A stretch of 54,689 nucleotides of DNA from Oscillospiraceae bacterium (GCA_902765025.1 CACWYC010000009.1:1-54689); one strand, 5' to 3'. Numbered from the stretch's first letter, positions 17,395-27,647 are shown. The notes: generated by a model from the letters alone, not told the origin. A program made the numbers and translations.

Positions 17395-17412
17395 TGTCAT
17401 ATACCCCAATGC

Positions 17413-17442
17413 AAAGGCGGGCGAAAGCCCGCTTTTGTTTTT
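17413..17442 (+). terminator. Intrinsic terminator after the clostripain-like gene
   Basis: Stem 17413-17422 with 17427-17436 around a GAAA loop, followed by TTTTGTTTTT. Confidence 0.85.
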
Positions 17443-17451
17443 GTCGAATGG

Positions 17452-17480
17452 TTTACAATCCCGGGGGAGTGTGGTATACT
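17452..17480 (+). promoter_or_regulatory. Sigma-A promoter of mltG
   Basis: TTTACA (17452-17457), 17-base spacer, TATACT (17475-17480) with an extended TGTGG before it. Confidence 0.82.
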
Positions 17481-17543
17481 TACCATGTTATTCTATGGAC
17501 ATAGCGCCGCGCAGGCGGCGATGATGTGAAAGGATTTACCGAT

Positions 17544-18695
17544 ATGGCAAATGATAAGTTTGAAACCACCTATTTTGACCCCAAGGAGGTGCGGCGTCAG
17601 AGCAGCCAGCGCCCCCGGAAGAAGCGCCGCAAGAACGCCGGGCTGCGTGTGGGCATCTATCTCGTCAGTGTGCTGCTGGTGTCCACGCTGCTGGCGGGCT
17701 TTGGCTGGATGCTGGCCAACGACCTGTGCGCCTTCAATAAGCCCTACAAGGAGGCCACCATAGTGGTGACCCAGGACGACAGCGTGTCCGACGTGGCGAA
17801 AAAGCTGAAGAAGGAAGGGCTCATCAATTACAAGGGCTTTTTCAAGTTTGTGGGCAAGTTCATGCACGCCTCCAGCAAGATCGATCCCGGCGAATACGTG
17901 CTGAACACGGATATGGACTACCGCAGCCTCATCGCCAACATGCACGACTATGAGGAGGACCGCCGGGAGGCGGAGGGCCTGGTGCGCATTACCATCCCCG
18001 AGGGCCTCACCGTGCGGCAGATCATCGACCTGCTGGCGGAAAACGGCGTGGCTACCGTGGAGGAGCTGGAGGACGCCTGCGCCAACTACGAGTTCAAGGA
18101 CTATGATTTCCTCCGGGAGGATATGCTGGGGCAGATCAACCGCATGGAGGGCTTCCTGTTCCCGGATACCTACGACTTTAACCCCCACAAGTCCGCTGTG
18201 TACGCCATCGACACGCTGCTGACCGGCTTTGTTACCAAGATCGACGCGGAGATCGCCAACGCCATCGCAAACAGCGGCTACGATCTGCGGCAGATCATCA
18301 CCATGGCCTCCATTATTGAAAAGGAGGGCATCGGCGACGTGGAGGAGCGGAAGAATATCGCCTCCGTCCTCTATAACCGCATGAGCACCAAGGACCGGGA
18401 GCCCTACGGCTACTTGCAGTTGGATACCACGGTGTATTACGCCCTGTCCCTGGAGGGCAAGGATAAGACCGCCTTCTCCACCGAGCTGGACAGCCCCTAC
18501 AACACCTATCTCCACCAGGGACTGCCCATCGGCCCCATCTGCAACCCCGGCATGAGCTCCATCGCGGCGGCCATTTACCCCAACCACACCGATTACTTCT
18601 ACTTTGCCGCCGGTAAGGATGGCGTCAACCATTTCTTCACCAACTATAACGACCACATCAACTTCGTCAACAGCGATATGTATCAACCCGACTGA
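17544..18695 (+). CDS. mltG: Endolytic transglycosylase MltG (YceG-like)
   Basis: A 383-residue membrane-anchored lytic transglycosylase that cuts nascent glycan strands during peptidoglycan synthesis. A basic N-terminal tail is followed by one membrane segment (VGIYLVSVLLVSTLLAGFGW, near residues 37-58), a LysM-like subdomain (VTQDDSVSDVAKKLKKEG) and the YceG domain with the catalytic Glu in ASIIEKEG and the conserved LQLDTTVYYAL and YNTYLHQGLPIGPICNPG. ATG at 17544 is preferred over GTG 17526 because AAAGGA lies 9 bases upstream. The U32 protease gene begins 2 bases after the stop, the same order as in Bacillus. Confidence 0.93.
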   Translation: MANDKFETTYFDPKEVRRQSSQRPRKKRRKNAGLRVGIYLVSVLLVSTLLAGFGWMLANDLCAFNKPYKEATIVVTQDDSVSDVAKKLKKEGLINYKGFFKFVGKFMHASSKIDPGEYVLNTDMDYRSLIANMHDYEEDRREAEGLVRITIPEGLTVRQIIDLLAENGVATVEELEDACANYEFKDYDFLREDMLGQINRMEGFLFPDTYDFNPHKSAVYAIDTLLTGFVTKIDAEIANAIANSGYDLRQIITMASIIEKEGIGDVEERKNIASVLYNRMSTKDREPYGYLQLDTTVYYALSLEGKDKTAFSTELDSPYNTYLHQGLPIGPICNPGMSSIAAAIYPNHTDYFYFAAGKDGVNHFFTNYNDHINFVNSDMYQPD

Positions 18696-18697
18696 GC

Positions 18698-19921
18698 ATG
18701 AGAAAAAAACCGGAAATCCTGGCCCCGGCAGGGGATTGGGAAAAATTACAGATGGCCGTGTTATACGGCGCCGATGCGGTGTACCTGGCGGGCACCGCAT
18801 TTGGCATGCGCTCCTTCGCCGGGAATTTTACTGACGAAGAGCTGCCCAAGGCGGTGGCCTTCGCCCATGAACATGGCGTGAAGGTACACGCCACCGTCAA
18901 CACCATGCCCCGCAGCGCCGAGGTGGACGGCCTGCCCGCCCATCTGGAGCGGCTGGACGCCGCAGGGGTGGACGCTTTGATTCTGGCGGATCTGGGCGCC
19001 TTTACCATGGCGGGGAAGTATGCGCCTCACTGTCAGCGCCACATCTCCACCCAACAGTCCATCGCCAATTACGCCACTGCCCAGGCCTGGTATGACCTGG
19101 GGGCGTCCCGGGTGGTGCTGGCCCGGGAGCTGAGCCTGGACGAGGTGCGGGAGATCCGCCGCCGGGTGTCACCCGGGCTGGAAATCGAGACCTTTTGCCA
19201 CGGCGCCATGTGCGTCAGCTATTCCGGGCGCTGCCTTTTGAGCAACTACATGACGGGCCGGGACAGCAACCGGGGCGAGTGCGCCCAGCCCTGCCGCTAT
19301 CAGTACGCCCTCATGGAGGAGAAGCGGCCGGGGGAGTATTTCCCGGTGTTTGAGGACGAAAAGGGCACCTACATCATGAATTCCCGGGACATGTGCATGA
19401 TCGACCACCTGGGCGACCTGATGGACGCCGGGGTGGACTGCCTGAAAATCGAGGGCCGTGCCAAATCCGCCTACTATGCCGCCATTGTCACCGGGGCCTA
19501 TCGCCACGTGCTGGACGACGTGGCGGCGGGCAGGGAAGTGGACCCGGTCTGGCGGGACGAGGTGGAGCACGTCAGCCATCGCCACTATTCCACCGGCTTT
19601 TTCTACGGCCCGCCGGGGCAGTATTACGAAAACTCCCGGTACATACGGGATTGGCAGATCTGCGCCGTGGTGACCTCCTGCGATAGCGAGGGCAACGCCA
19701 CATTGAGCCTGCGGAACAAGTTCCGCGCCGGGGATGAAATCGAGATCGTGGGCCCGGACACCAAGCCTTTTACGCTGACGGCCCCTATGATGGAGGCCGA
19801 GGACGGCACGCCGCTGGACGAGCCGAAAACGCCCCAGATGGTGTTCCGCATGAAGCTGCCCCGGGCCGTGCCGCCTATGAGCTTCGTCCGCCACGGGGTG
19901 GAATTGAGCGCAAAAGAATAA
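18698..19921 (+). CDS. Peptidase U32 family protein
   Basis: A 407-residue U32 protein. It begins with EILAPAGDWEKLQMAVLYGA and contains the family signature around residues 165-200 (ETFCHGAMCVSYSGRC, then RGECAQPCR), which carries the conserved cysteines thought to hold an iron-sulfur cluster in related tRNA/rRNA hydroxylation proteins. Bacterial U32 proteins act either as collagenase-like proteases or in RNA hydroxylation (TrhP, RlhA); I cannot decide which. There is no clear ribosome site, and the start follows the mltG stop by 2 bases, so translation is probably coupled. A terminator follows directly. Confidence 0.88.
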   Translation: MRKKPEILAPAGDWEKLQMAVLYGADAVYLAGTAFGMRSFAGNFTDEELPKAVAFAHEHGVKVHATVNTMPRSAEVDGLPAHLERLDAAGVDALILADLGAFTMAGKYAPHCQRHISTQQSIANYATAQAWYDLGASRVVLARELSLDEVREIRRRVSPGLEIETFCHGAMCVSYSGRCLLSNYMTGRDSNRGECAQPCRYQYALMEEKRPGEYFPVFEDEKGTYIMNSRDMCMIDHLGDLMDAGVDCLKIEGRAKSAYYAAIVTGAYRHVLDDVAAGREVDPVWRDEVEHVSHRHYSTGFFYGPPGQYYENSRYIRDWQICAVVTSCDSEGNATLSLRNKFRAGDEIEIVGPDTKPFTLTAPMMEAEDGTPLDEPKTPQMVFRMKLPRAVPPMSFVRHGVELSAKE

Positions 19922-19923
19922 CG

Positions 19924-19951
19924 AAAACCGCCCCAAACAGGGCGGTTTTTC
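19924..19951. terminator. Bidirectional terminator between convergent genes
   Basis: Stem AAAACCGCCC (19924-19933) with its complement (19940-19949), then a T. It lies between the U32 gene and the minus-strand membrane protein gene. Confidence 0.88.
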
Positions 19952-19968
19952 TCTAATATGCTGTGATA

Positions 19969-20643
19969 TTATTCTGCGGCTTTTGCCGCATTGTCCTCCG
20001 CCACCACCAGGATATAGCACCACGCCAGCAGCGGCAGCAGGCACAGGGAGCCGTAAGCGCCCAGGGCTTTCACGGCGGGCAGGCCCAACGCCGCCCCCAG
20101 GTGGAAGTGGAGTAGGGTCAAGGCGTAGAGCCGGGTTTTCCGCAGGTGGGCTTTATCGCCGTCACACAGGTATTCCGCCAGGGACAGAGAGGCCTGCTTG
20201 GTATTGTTGGTGGAGAAAATGGTGGAGCTGTAAAACCCGTCGGCGCCGTGATAGCTGCTCCACTGGAAGCTGACGGCGAAGAAGATGGGGTAGAGGCTGA
20301 CGATCACCGGAGTGTCCATCGGGATAAACGCCATGGCCACCGCCGCCGCGGCAGACACGAAGGGGCTGAGCCGCCGCACGCTCCAGCCAAGGCGGCGGGG
20401 GAGCAGCACCGTCAGCATGGTGCCCGCCACGTAGATGACGAAGGAGCCCAGATGCTGGACTGCCGCCGCCCAACTGCCTGTGAGAGCCGTGAGCACCAGC
20501 TCCACCAGGTTCATGGTCTGGGCGTTGGCCATAACGCCGAATCGGGTCAAAATGGCGTAGGAGGCGAAATAACCGCCCACGCAGGCAAAGGCGAAATGAC
20601 GGTACATATCAATATGAGGCTTTTGGGAGAGCTTATCCAGCAT
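19969..20643 (-). CDS. DUF1275/YoaK-like membrane protein
   Basis: About 224 residues with six hydrophobic segments and a conserved-looking loop STNNTKQASLSLAEYL, which matches the position of the TGN...L loop in DUF1275 (YoaK) proteins. YoaK-family proteins are uncharacterised integral membrane proteins. The start is uncertain: ATG at 20643 is used here; a GTG at 20661 in frame extends it by six residues, but neither has a strong ribosome site. It is transcribed away from the alaS leader. Confidence 0.6.
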   Translation of the reverse strand: MLDKLSQKPHIDMYRHFAFACVGGYFASYAILTRFGVMANAQTMNLVELVLTALTGSWAAAVQHLGSFVIYVAGTMLTVLLPRRLGWSVRRLSPFVSAAAAVAMAFIPMDTPVIVSLYPIFFAVSFQWSSYHGADGFYSSTIFSTNNTKQASLSLAEYLCDGDKAHLRKTRLYALTLLHFHLGAALGLPAVKALGAYGSLCLLPLLAWCYILVVAEDNAAKAAE

Positions 20644-20748
20644 GGGGCACCCCATTTCCACGGTATTCGATCAATTCTGTCACAGTATATCAGATTTTTG
20701 CGGCATTGCAATCCCGGTTTTTGCTCTGTGTGGAGGTAAAACCTGTTC

Positions 20749-20776
20749 TTGACAACGGGTAGAATTGTGGTACAAT
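20749..20776 (+). promoter_or_regulatory. Sigma-A promoter of the T-box-alaS operon
   Basis: TTGACA (20749-20754), 16-base spacer, TACAAT (20771-20776) with TGTGG before it. The RNA would start about 20783, giving a leader of about 275 bases. Confidence 0.8.
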
Positions 20777-20782
20777 AAGCAG

Positions 20783-21016
20783 AGTTAAAAGCTATGATGG
20801 AGAGAAGCGTTTGCAGCAGCCCCAAGCGAGGCGGGAGAGGTGTGAGCCTGCCGGCACCGCGCATTCGCCAGCCACTCCTGAGCCGGCCGCGACGAGCGGC
20901 ACGCTTCACCCCCGTTACCGGGTGACTAAGACGCCTCCTGCGGGAGGATAATTAGGGTGGTACCGTGAAGCTGGACTTCGCCCCTATGCTGGTGGCGGGG
21001 TCTTTCTCTTTTTTAC
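20783..21016 (+). ncRNA. T-box riboswitch controlling alaS
   Basis: The untranslated leader of alaS contains the T-box core AGGGTGGTACCGTG at 20954-20967, which pairs in the antiterminator and binds the free CCA end of uncharged tRNA. Upstream is a long GC-rich Stem I whose base is probably GAAGCG with CGCTTC, and a Stem III-like hairpin CCTC...GGGAGG (20935-20947). After the T-box a GC-rich hairpin region ends in TCTTTCTCTTTTTT (21001-21014), the terminator. The regulated gene indicates tRNA-Ala; a GCG followed by A at 20889-20891 is a possible specifier but I cannot fold Stem I with certainty. This accounts for the long gap before alaS. Confidence 0.93.
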
Positions 21017-21058
21017 AGCGTAATTACATATTCTGATTTCAGAAAGGAAGAAAACACC

Positions 21059-23703
<2,645 letters not shown>

Positions 23704-23704
<1 letters not shown>

Positions 23705-23877
23705 TGCTGCCCAAAGACCCGTATATTCTATTGAGCTACGTCAACACCAAGCTGCGGGACGACTTCGCTGATTTAGACGAGCTCTGCGCAGCGCTGGATG
23801 TGGACCGCTCCGCGCTGGAGGACACGCTCAGCGGTGTGTCCGTCCGCTATGACGAGGCTTCCCATCAGTTTATTTGA
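23704..23877 (+). CDS. DUF4250 domain protein
   Basis: A 57-residue protein matching the short DUF4250 family: it starts MLPKDPYILLSYVNTKLRD and continues with an acidic helix-turn-helix-like region (LDELCAALDVDRSALEDTL). Its function is unknown; the fold looks like a small DNA- or protein-binding helical unit. The start overlaps the alaS stop by one base, so it is translated by coupling and shares the T-box control. Confidence 0.85.
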
Positions 23878-23894
23878 CGAAAGGAGCATCCCGT

Positions 23895-24236
23895 ATGAAA
23901 AACGATTGCCTGTTCTGCGCCATCGCCGCCGGGGAAATCCCCAGCAAAAAGGTGTATGAGGACGATTTATGCTACGCCTTTTACGATATCGACCCCCAAG
24001 CGCCGGTGCATTTTCTGGTGATTCCCAAGGATCATATCCCCTCTGTGGCCGGTATTGACGAGAGCAACAGCGCTGTGGTGGCCCACATCTTCGCCGTCAT
24101 CGCCAAGGTGACGAAGGAGTTGGGCCTGGACAGCTATCGAGTGGTGTCCAACATCGGCGAGCAGGCGGGCCAGAGCGTGCCCCACCTGCACTTCCACGTG
24201 CTCAGCGGCAGGGATATGACTTGGCCTCCGGGCTGA
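23895..24236 (+). CDS. HIT family nucleotide-binding protein
   Basis: A 113-residue histidine triad protein. It has the zinc-binding N-terminal CLFCAIAAGEIPS and the triad VPHLHFHVL near residues 98-106, where the middle His attacks the phosphate. HIT proteins of the Hint type hydrolyse AMP-linked phosphoramidates, including lysyl-AMP, which makes sense beside a tRNA synthetase. AAAGGAG lies upstream of the ATG. It ends the T-box-alaS operon before a strong terminator. Confidence 0.94.
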   Translation: MKNDCLFCAIAAGEIPSKKVYEDDLCYAFYDIDPQAPVHFLVIPKDHIPSVAGIDESNSAVVAHIFAVIAKVTKELGLDSYRVVSNIGEQAGQSVPHLHFHVLSGRDMTWPPG

Positions 24237-24254
24237 TTTACCGATACCAATGTA

Positions 24255-24285
24255 AAAAGACGGATGCTTCGGCATCCGTCTTTTC
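24255..24285. terminator. Bidirectional terminator after the alaS operon
   Basis: A 13-base-pair stem around a TTCG loop (24255-24284), flanked by AAAA and TTTT. On the minus strand it ends the orphan three-gene operon. Confidence 0.9.
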
Positions 24286-24706
24286 ATAATATCAGCAGCA
24301 AGCCCAAAGCGATGACCAGCTCCTCGTCCGCTCCTTTTTGAAACAGCATCAGCAAAAGAAACAACAGCAGCAAATCCCCGGAGTCCACGTCCTCCATCTG
24401 CTGCAGCAGCGGCCCCAGTGAAAAGGGCGGGGGAGGGGGATTGCCCGGTGGCGGTCGGTGGGGCGGATCCGGCGCAGTCGGGCGCGGGGGCGGCGCGTGG
24501 CGATGGTGGTGTTCCTCATGGTGCTCCCCGTGATGCTCCTCATGGTGTTCTTCACGGTGAGGCTCCGGGGGTGGGGGAGACGCAGGGGGCCTTTCGGCTA
24601 TGTCGATGGTCAGTTCCGCACGGTCATTGCGGCCCAAGGTGATGGGTTCCTCCACGCTGATGCGGCGGTAGTTGCCGTTTTCATCCCGAACGTAACGATT
24701 ATACAA
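24284..24706 (-). CDS. His/Pro/Glu-rich protein with hydrophobic tail, third gene of orphan operon
   Basis: A 140-residue protein of unknown family. Residues 1-40 look folded (RYVRDENGNYRRISVEE); 40-95 are a low-complexity stretch of His-Glu repeats (HREEHHEEHHGEHHEEHHH) then prolines; the last 45 residues are very hydrophobic (GDLLLLFLLLMLF...). The start is TTG at 24706, after GGGGGA, and overlaps the preceding stop by 8 bases. The His-rich part could bind metals and the tail could insert in a membrane. Mother-cell expression is inferred from a sigma-E-like promoter at the head of the operon. Confidence 0.65.
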   Translation of the reverse strand: MYNRYVRDENGNYRRISVEEPITLGRNDRAELTIDIAERPPASPPPPEPHREEHHEEHHGEHHEEHHHRHAPPPRPTAPDPPHRPPPGNPPPPPFSLGPLLQQMEDVDSGDLLLLFLLLMLFQKGADEELVIALGLLLIL

Positions 24707-25058
24707 GGTGAATCCCCCATTCCGTCACCGCTTTTTTGCCTACGTGGATCAGATGGGCCAGCCGCACCGCCTGCTCCACCTTACCCTGCTTTTCCTCTTT
24801 CAAAAAGGGCCGCAGGGCGTAGAGCAGCCGGGCGGCCTCCGAGTCGGTATGCCGCAGTTCCTGCACCAGAGGCAGCAGCCGCGTCAGCGTGTCGCCGTCC
24901 AGCGGCAGGGCGGCGGGGGAGGGCGGTGGCGCGGATGTCGGGGCAGGCGGCGGAGTGGGCACGCTGCTGCCGGAGAGCTGCTGCGCCATCTGCATGATCT
25001 GTGCCATGGCGCCGGGGTCATTGAGAATCTTTTGCATCCGGTCTTCCCATTCCGCCAT
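24699..25058 (-). CDS. Unknown protein with Pro-rich linker, second gene of orphan operon
   Basis: A 119-residue protein: a helical N-terminus (ILNDPGAMAQIMQMAQQLSG), a proline/alanine linker (about residues 33-52) and a helical C-terminal half (LLPLVQELRHTDSEAARLLY). No named family is recognised, although the N-terminal phrase has the look of a recurring Clostridia motif. AGGAGG precedes the ATG, and it lies 12 bases after the first gene of the operon. Confidence 0.65.
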   Translation of the reverse strand: MAEWEDRMQKILNDPGAMAQIMQMAQQLSGSSVPTPPPAPTSAPPPSPAALPLDGDTLTRLLPLVQELRHTDSEAARLLYALRPFLKEEKQGKVEQAVRLAHLIHVGKKAVTEWGIHLV

Positions 25059-25070
25059 GTGATCCGCCTC

Positions 25071-25292
25071 CTATTGTCCCATTTTTTCAGACAGGCTTTT
25101 CAGCAGCGCCGCGCCCTCTTTCTGGGCCATCAGCTGCTTCATGGCCTGGATAGCCGCCTGGGTGCTGTCCTGCGCGGCGGTTTCCGGCGTTGGCAGCAGC
25201 GCCAATAACCGCCGGGCCTCATCGGACTGGGACAGCGCCTGTAATTCCTCCGGTGATTTTCCAAAACGGCGGGAGAGTTCATTTAGGTCCAT
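25071..25292 (-). CDS. Small helical protein, first gene of orphan operon
   Basis: A 73-residue, probably all-helical acidic/neutral protein (ELSRRFGKSPEELQALSQSD, then AIQAMKQLMAQKEGAALL). Not recognised. The ATG follows GAGGAGG. A CATACAAT box 21 bases upstream fits a sigma-E-type promoter. The protein shares short helical style with the next one, and the three genes overlap or nearly touch, so they should be expressed together. Confidence 0.65.
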   Translation of the reverse strand: MDLNELSRRFGKSPEELQALSQSDEARRLLALLPTPETAAQDSTQAAIQAMKQLMAQKEGAALLKSLSEKMGQ

Positions 25293-25312
25293 TTACCCCA
25301 CCTCCTCGCCTC

Positions 25313-25341
25313 ATTGTATGCGCTCGGGCAAAAAAATGTAC
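25313..25341 (-). promoter_or_regulatory. Candidate sigma-E-type promoter of the orphan operon
   Basis: Minus strand: GTACATTT (25334-25341), 13-base spacer, CATACAAT (25313-25320), which matches the Bacillus sigma-E -10 consensus closely; the -35 match is weak. No sigma-A -35 is in place. Confidence 0.45.
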
Positions 25342-25363
25342 CCCTCCCGGTGGGGAAGGGTAC
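25328..25363 (-). terminator. Terminator of nth
   Basis: Minus-strand hairpin GTACCC...GGGTAC (arms 25352-25363 and 25338-25348) followed by ATTTTTTT. It separates nth from the orphan operon, so the latter needs its own promoter. Confidence 0.85.
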
Positions 25364-25368
25364 GGAAA

Positions 25369-26004
25369 TCATTTGTTTTTGCCCTCGCGGCACAGGGCCT
25401 TGATGGGGCATTCCTGGCAGCGGGGAGACCGGGCGGTACACCATTCCCGGCCAAACAGCACCATGCGGTGGCAGAAATTGTTGGACTCCTGGGGCGAGAT
25501 GGATTTGCGGAGCTGCTGCTCCACCTTCAGCGGGTCCTTGCTGCCGTCGGTGATGCCCAGGCGGCCGGTGATGCGGATGCAGTGGGTGTCGCAGACGTAG
25601 CCCTCTTTGCCGTAGATGTCGCCCAGCACCAGATTGGCGGTTTTGCGGCCTACGCCGGGCAGCCGCAGCAGGTCGTCCATGTTGTCGGGCACCTTGCCGC
25701 CGTAGTCGGAAAGCAGCATCTGGGCGCTGCCCACGATGTCCTTTGCCTTGGCCCGCCAGAAGCCGCAGGAGTGGATATACTGGCCCACCTCGTCCACGTC
25801 GGCGGCGGCAAAGTCCGCCAGGGTGGGATAGCGCTGAAACAGGGCAGGCGTCACCATGTTGACCCGTGCGTCGGTACACTGGGCCGACAGCCGCACGGAG
25901 AACAGCAGCTCGTAGTCCTTTTCGTATTCCAGGGAGCAGATGGCGTCGGGATACAGCCCTTTCAGCGCCTCAATGATGGCGTTTACGTCCTTTTTCGTTC
26001 TCAT
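25369..26004 (-). CDS. nth: Endonuclease III
   Basis: A 211-residue base-excision repair glycosylase/AP lyase acting on oxidised pyrimidines. The helix-hairpin-helix LPGVGRKTANLVL is near residue 110 with the catalytic Lys in it (GRK) and the catalytic Asp in VCDTHCIRI. The four cysteines of the [4Fe-4S] cluster fit CX6CX2CX5C (CTARSPRCQECPIKALC). GAGGTGAG precedes ATG 26004. It is transcribed from a promoter that overlaps the promoter of rarA on the other strand. Confidence 0.96.
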   Translation of the reverse strand: MRTKKDVNAIIEALKGLYPDAICSLEYEKDYELLFSVRLSAQCTDARVNMVTPALFQRYPTLADFAAADVDEVGQYIHSCGFWRAKAKDIVGSAQMLLSDYGGKVPDNMDDLLRLPGVGRKTANLVLGDIYGKEGYVCDTHCIRITGRLGITDGSKDPLKVEQQLRKSISPQESNNFCHRMVLFGREWCTARSPRCQECPIKALCREGKNK

Positions 26005-26023
26005 GCGACTCACCTCGACGCCC

Positions 26024-26052
26024 ATTATAACAACAGTTGCGTAAAAATGCAA
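26024..26052 (-). promoter_or_regulatory. Sigma-A promoter of nth
   Basis: Minus strand: TTGCAT (26047-26052), 17-base spacer, TATAAT (26024-26029). Confidence 0.8.
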
Positions 26053-26065
26053 ATGATGCTATAAT
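26037..26065 (+). promoter_or_regulatory. Sigma-A promoter of rarA
   Basis: TTGCGT (26037-26042), 17-base spacer, TATAAT (26060-26065). Each -35 box of this divergent pair lies in the spacer of the other. Confidence 0.8.
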
Positions 26066-26095
26066 GAATTGGATTTTTGACAGGGAGGTGGCGCT

Positions 26096-27361
26096 ATGCG
26101 GCCATTGGCGGATGAAATTCGCCCCAAGACGCTGGACGAGGTTGCCGGGCAGCGTCATCTGCTGGGGGAGGGCGCCCTGCTGCGGCGGCTCATTGAGAGC
26201 GGCAGCGACAACAATTATATCTTTTACGGCCCCTCCGGCACCGGCAAGACCACCGTGGCCAACATCATCGCCAAACGGACGGACAAGGCGCTGTATCACT
26301 TAAATGCCACCACCGCCGGGCTCTCCGATGTGAAGGCTGTCATCTCCGACGTGGACACGCTGGCTGCGCCCAACGGGATTCTGCTGTATCTGGACGAGAT
26401 TCAGTATTTCAACAAAAAGCAGCAGCAAAGCCTGCTGGAGTTTCTGGAAAACGGCAAAATCACGTTGATTGCCAGCACCACGGAAAACCCCTATTTCTAT
26501 ATCTACAACGCTCTTTTGAGCCGCAGCACCGTGTTTGAATTCAAGTCGCTGACGGCGGAGGAGACGCTGCCCGCCGTGCTGCGGGCGCTGGATAAGGTAG
26601 CCCAGCGCGGTGACCTGCCCTTTACCTGGGAGGACGCCGTGCCCATGGACATCGCCCGGGGCTGCGGCGGCGACGTGCGCAAGGCCATCAACGCCGTGGA
26701 ACTGCTGTATCAGTCCGCCGTACCCAAAGACGGGGTATTATATGTGACAAGTGAAGATGCTTTACAGGTATCGCAGCACAGCGCCATGCGGTATGACCGG
26801 GACGGCGACGCCCACTATGACCTGCTCTCGTGCCTCCAAAAGTCCATCCGCGGCTCCGACCCGGATGCGGCGGTATATTACCTGGGCCGCTTGCTGACGG
26901 CAGGGGACTTGCTCTCGCCCTGTCGGCGGCTGCTGGTGATCGCCAGCGAGGACATCGGCCTTGCCTATCCCCAGGCCATTGTAGTCACCAAGTCCTGCGT
27001 GGACGCGGCGCTGCAACTCGGCCTTCCCGAGGCCCGGATCCCGCTGGCGGAAGCGGCGCTGCTGCTGGCCACGGCTCCCAAGTCCAACTCCGCCATCGGC
27101 GCCATTGACGCCGCCATGGGGGATATCAAGTCCGGCGCCATGGGCGTCATTCCCCGCCATTTGCAAAACGTCCATGCCGACAGCACCGGCACCGGCAAGG
27201 TGGCCAAGTATAAGTACCCCCACAGTTATCCAAACCACTATGTAAAGCAAAGATACTTGCCAGAGGAGCTGGGGGACAGGCACTATTATGAGTACGGCCC
27301 CAACAAGACAGAGCAGGCCGCCAAGCGGTACTGGGACGAGATTAAAAAGGACGCTACGTGA
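26096..27361 (+). CDS. rarA: Replication-associated recombination protein A (RarA/MgsA)
   Basis: A 421-residue AAA+ ATPase that acts at stalled replication forks. Walker A is GPSGTGKTT, Walker B is LLYLDEIQYFN, and sensor 1 is ASTTENP. The C-terminal tetramerisation part is conserved (RLLVIASEDIGLAYPQA, GVIPRHLQNVHADSTG, YKYPHSYPNHYVKQ). GGGAGG precedes the ATG. The stop overlaps the start of the DUF951 gene (TGATG), and both are in one operon, divergent from nth. Confidence 0.96.
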   Translation: MRPLADEIRPKTLDEVAGQRHLLGEGALLRRLIESGSDNNYIFYGPSGTGKTTVANIIAKRTDKALYHLNATTAGLSDVKAVISDVDTLAAPNGILLYLDEIQYFNKKQQQSLLEFLENGKITLIASTTENPYFYIYNALLSRSTVFEFKSLTAEETLPAVLRALDKVAQRGDLPFTWEDAVPMDIARGCGGDVRKAINAVELLYQSAVPKDGVLYVTSEDALQVSQHSAMRYDRDGDAHYDLLSCLQKSIRGSDPDAAVYYLGRLLTAGDLLSPCRRLLVIASEDIGLAYPQAIVVTKSCVDAALQLGLPEARIPLAEAALLLATAPKSNSAIGAIDAAMGDIKSGAMGVIPRHLQNVHADSTGTGKVAKYKYPHSYPNHYVKQRYLPEELGDRHYYEYGPNKTEQAAKRYWDEIKKDAT

Positions 27362-27552
27362 TGGATTTACAGTTACACGACGTGTTAGAGCTGAAAAAAC
27401 AGCACCCCTGCGGCAGTAAGCGCTGGGAAGTGCTGCGCGTGGGCATGGATATCAAATTAAAGTGCCTGGGCTGCGGCCATGAATTTATGGAGCCCCGCCG
27501 CAAAGTGGAAAAGATGATTAAGCGCATTGTGCCGAAGGAGGAAACGGAATGA
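27361..27552 (+). CDS. DUF951 domain protein
   Basis: A 63-residue DUF951 protein, recognised from LHDVLELKKQHPCGSKRWEVLRVG and IKLKCLGCGHEFMEPR. The cysteines (HPCG, CLGC) could bind a metal. Function unknown; the family is widespread in Firmicutes, often next to replication or translation genes. It begins in the rarA stop codon and its own stop overlaps the next small gene. Confidence 0.92.
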   Translation: MDLQLHDVLELKKQHPCGSKRWEVLRVGMDIKLKCLGCGHEFMEPRRKVEKMIKRIVPKEETE

Positions 27553-27647
27553 GTCAGAAGTTTGCCAAACGCATGGCCATGGTGATTGCCCTGGTGCTGG
27601 CCATCGTGATGGTGGCGTCGCTGGTGGTGCCCTATCTGGGGCTGTAA
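27549..27647 (+). CDS. 32-residue single-span membrane peptide
   Basis: ATG at 27549 overlaps the DUF951 stop (ATGA) and opens 32 codons: a basic start (MSQKFAKR) and one membrane helix (MAMVIALVLAIVMVASLVV). Its size and layout resemble Prli42, the short stress-related membrane peptide of Firmicutes, but sequence identity is too low to claim it. A terminator follows 17 bases after the stop. Confidence 0.6.
   Translation: MSQKFAKRMAMVIALVLAIVMVASLVVPYLGL

Noticed and set aside
24506..24560. Short periodic repeat that could suggest a CRISPR or minisatellite
   Set aside because: It is the coding repeat for His-Glu residues, without spacers of constant length.
24418..24997. Arg/Ala-rich plus-strand frames opposite the His/Pro-rich genes
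   Set aside because: They only reflect the repeated His-Glu and Pro codons on the other strand and lack ribosome sites.
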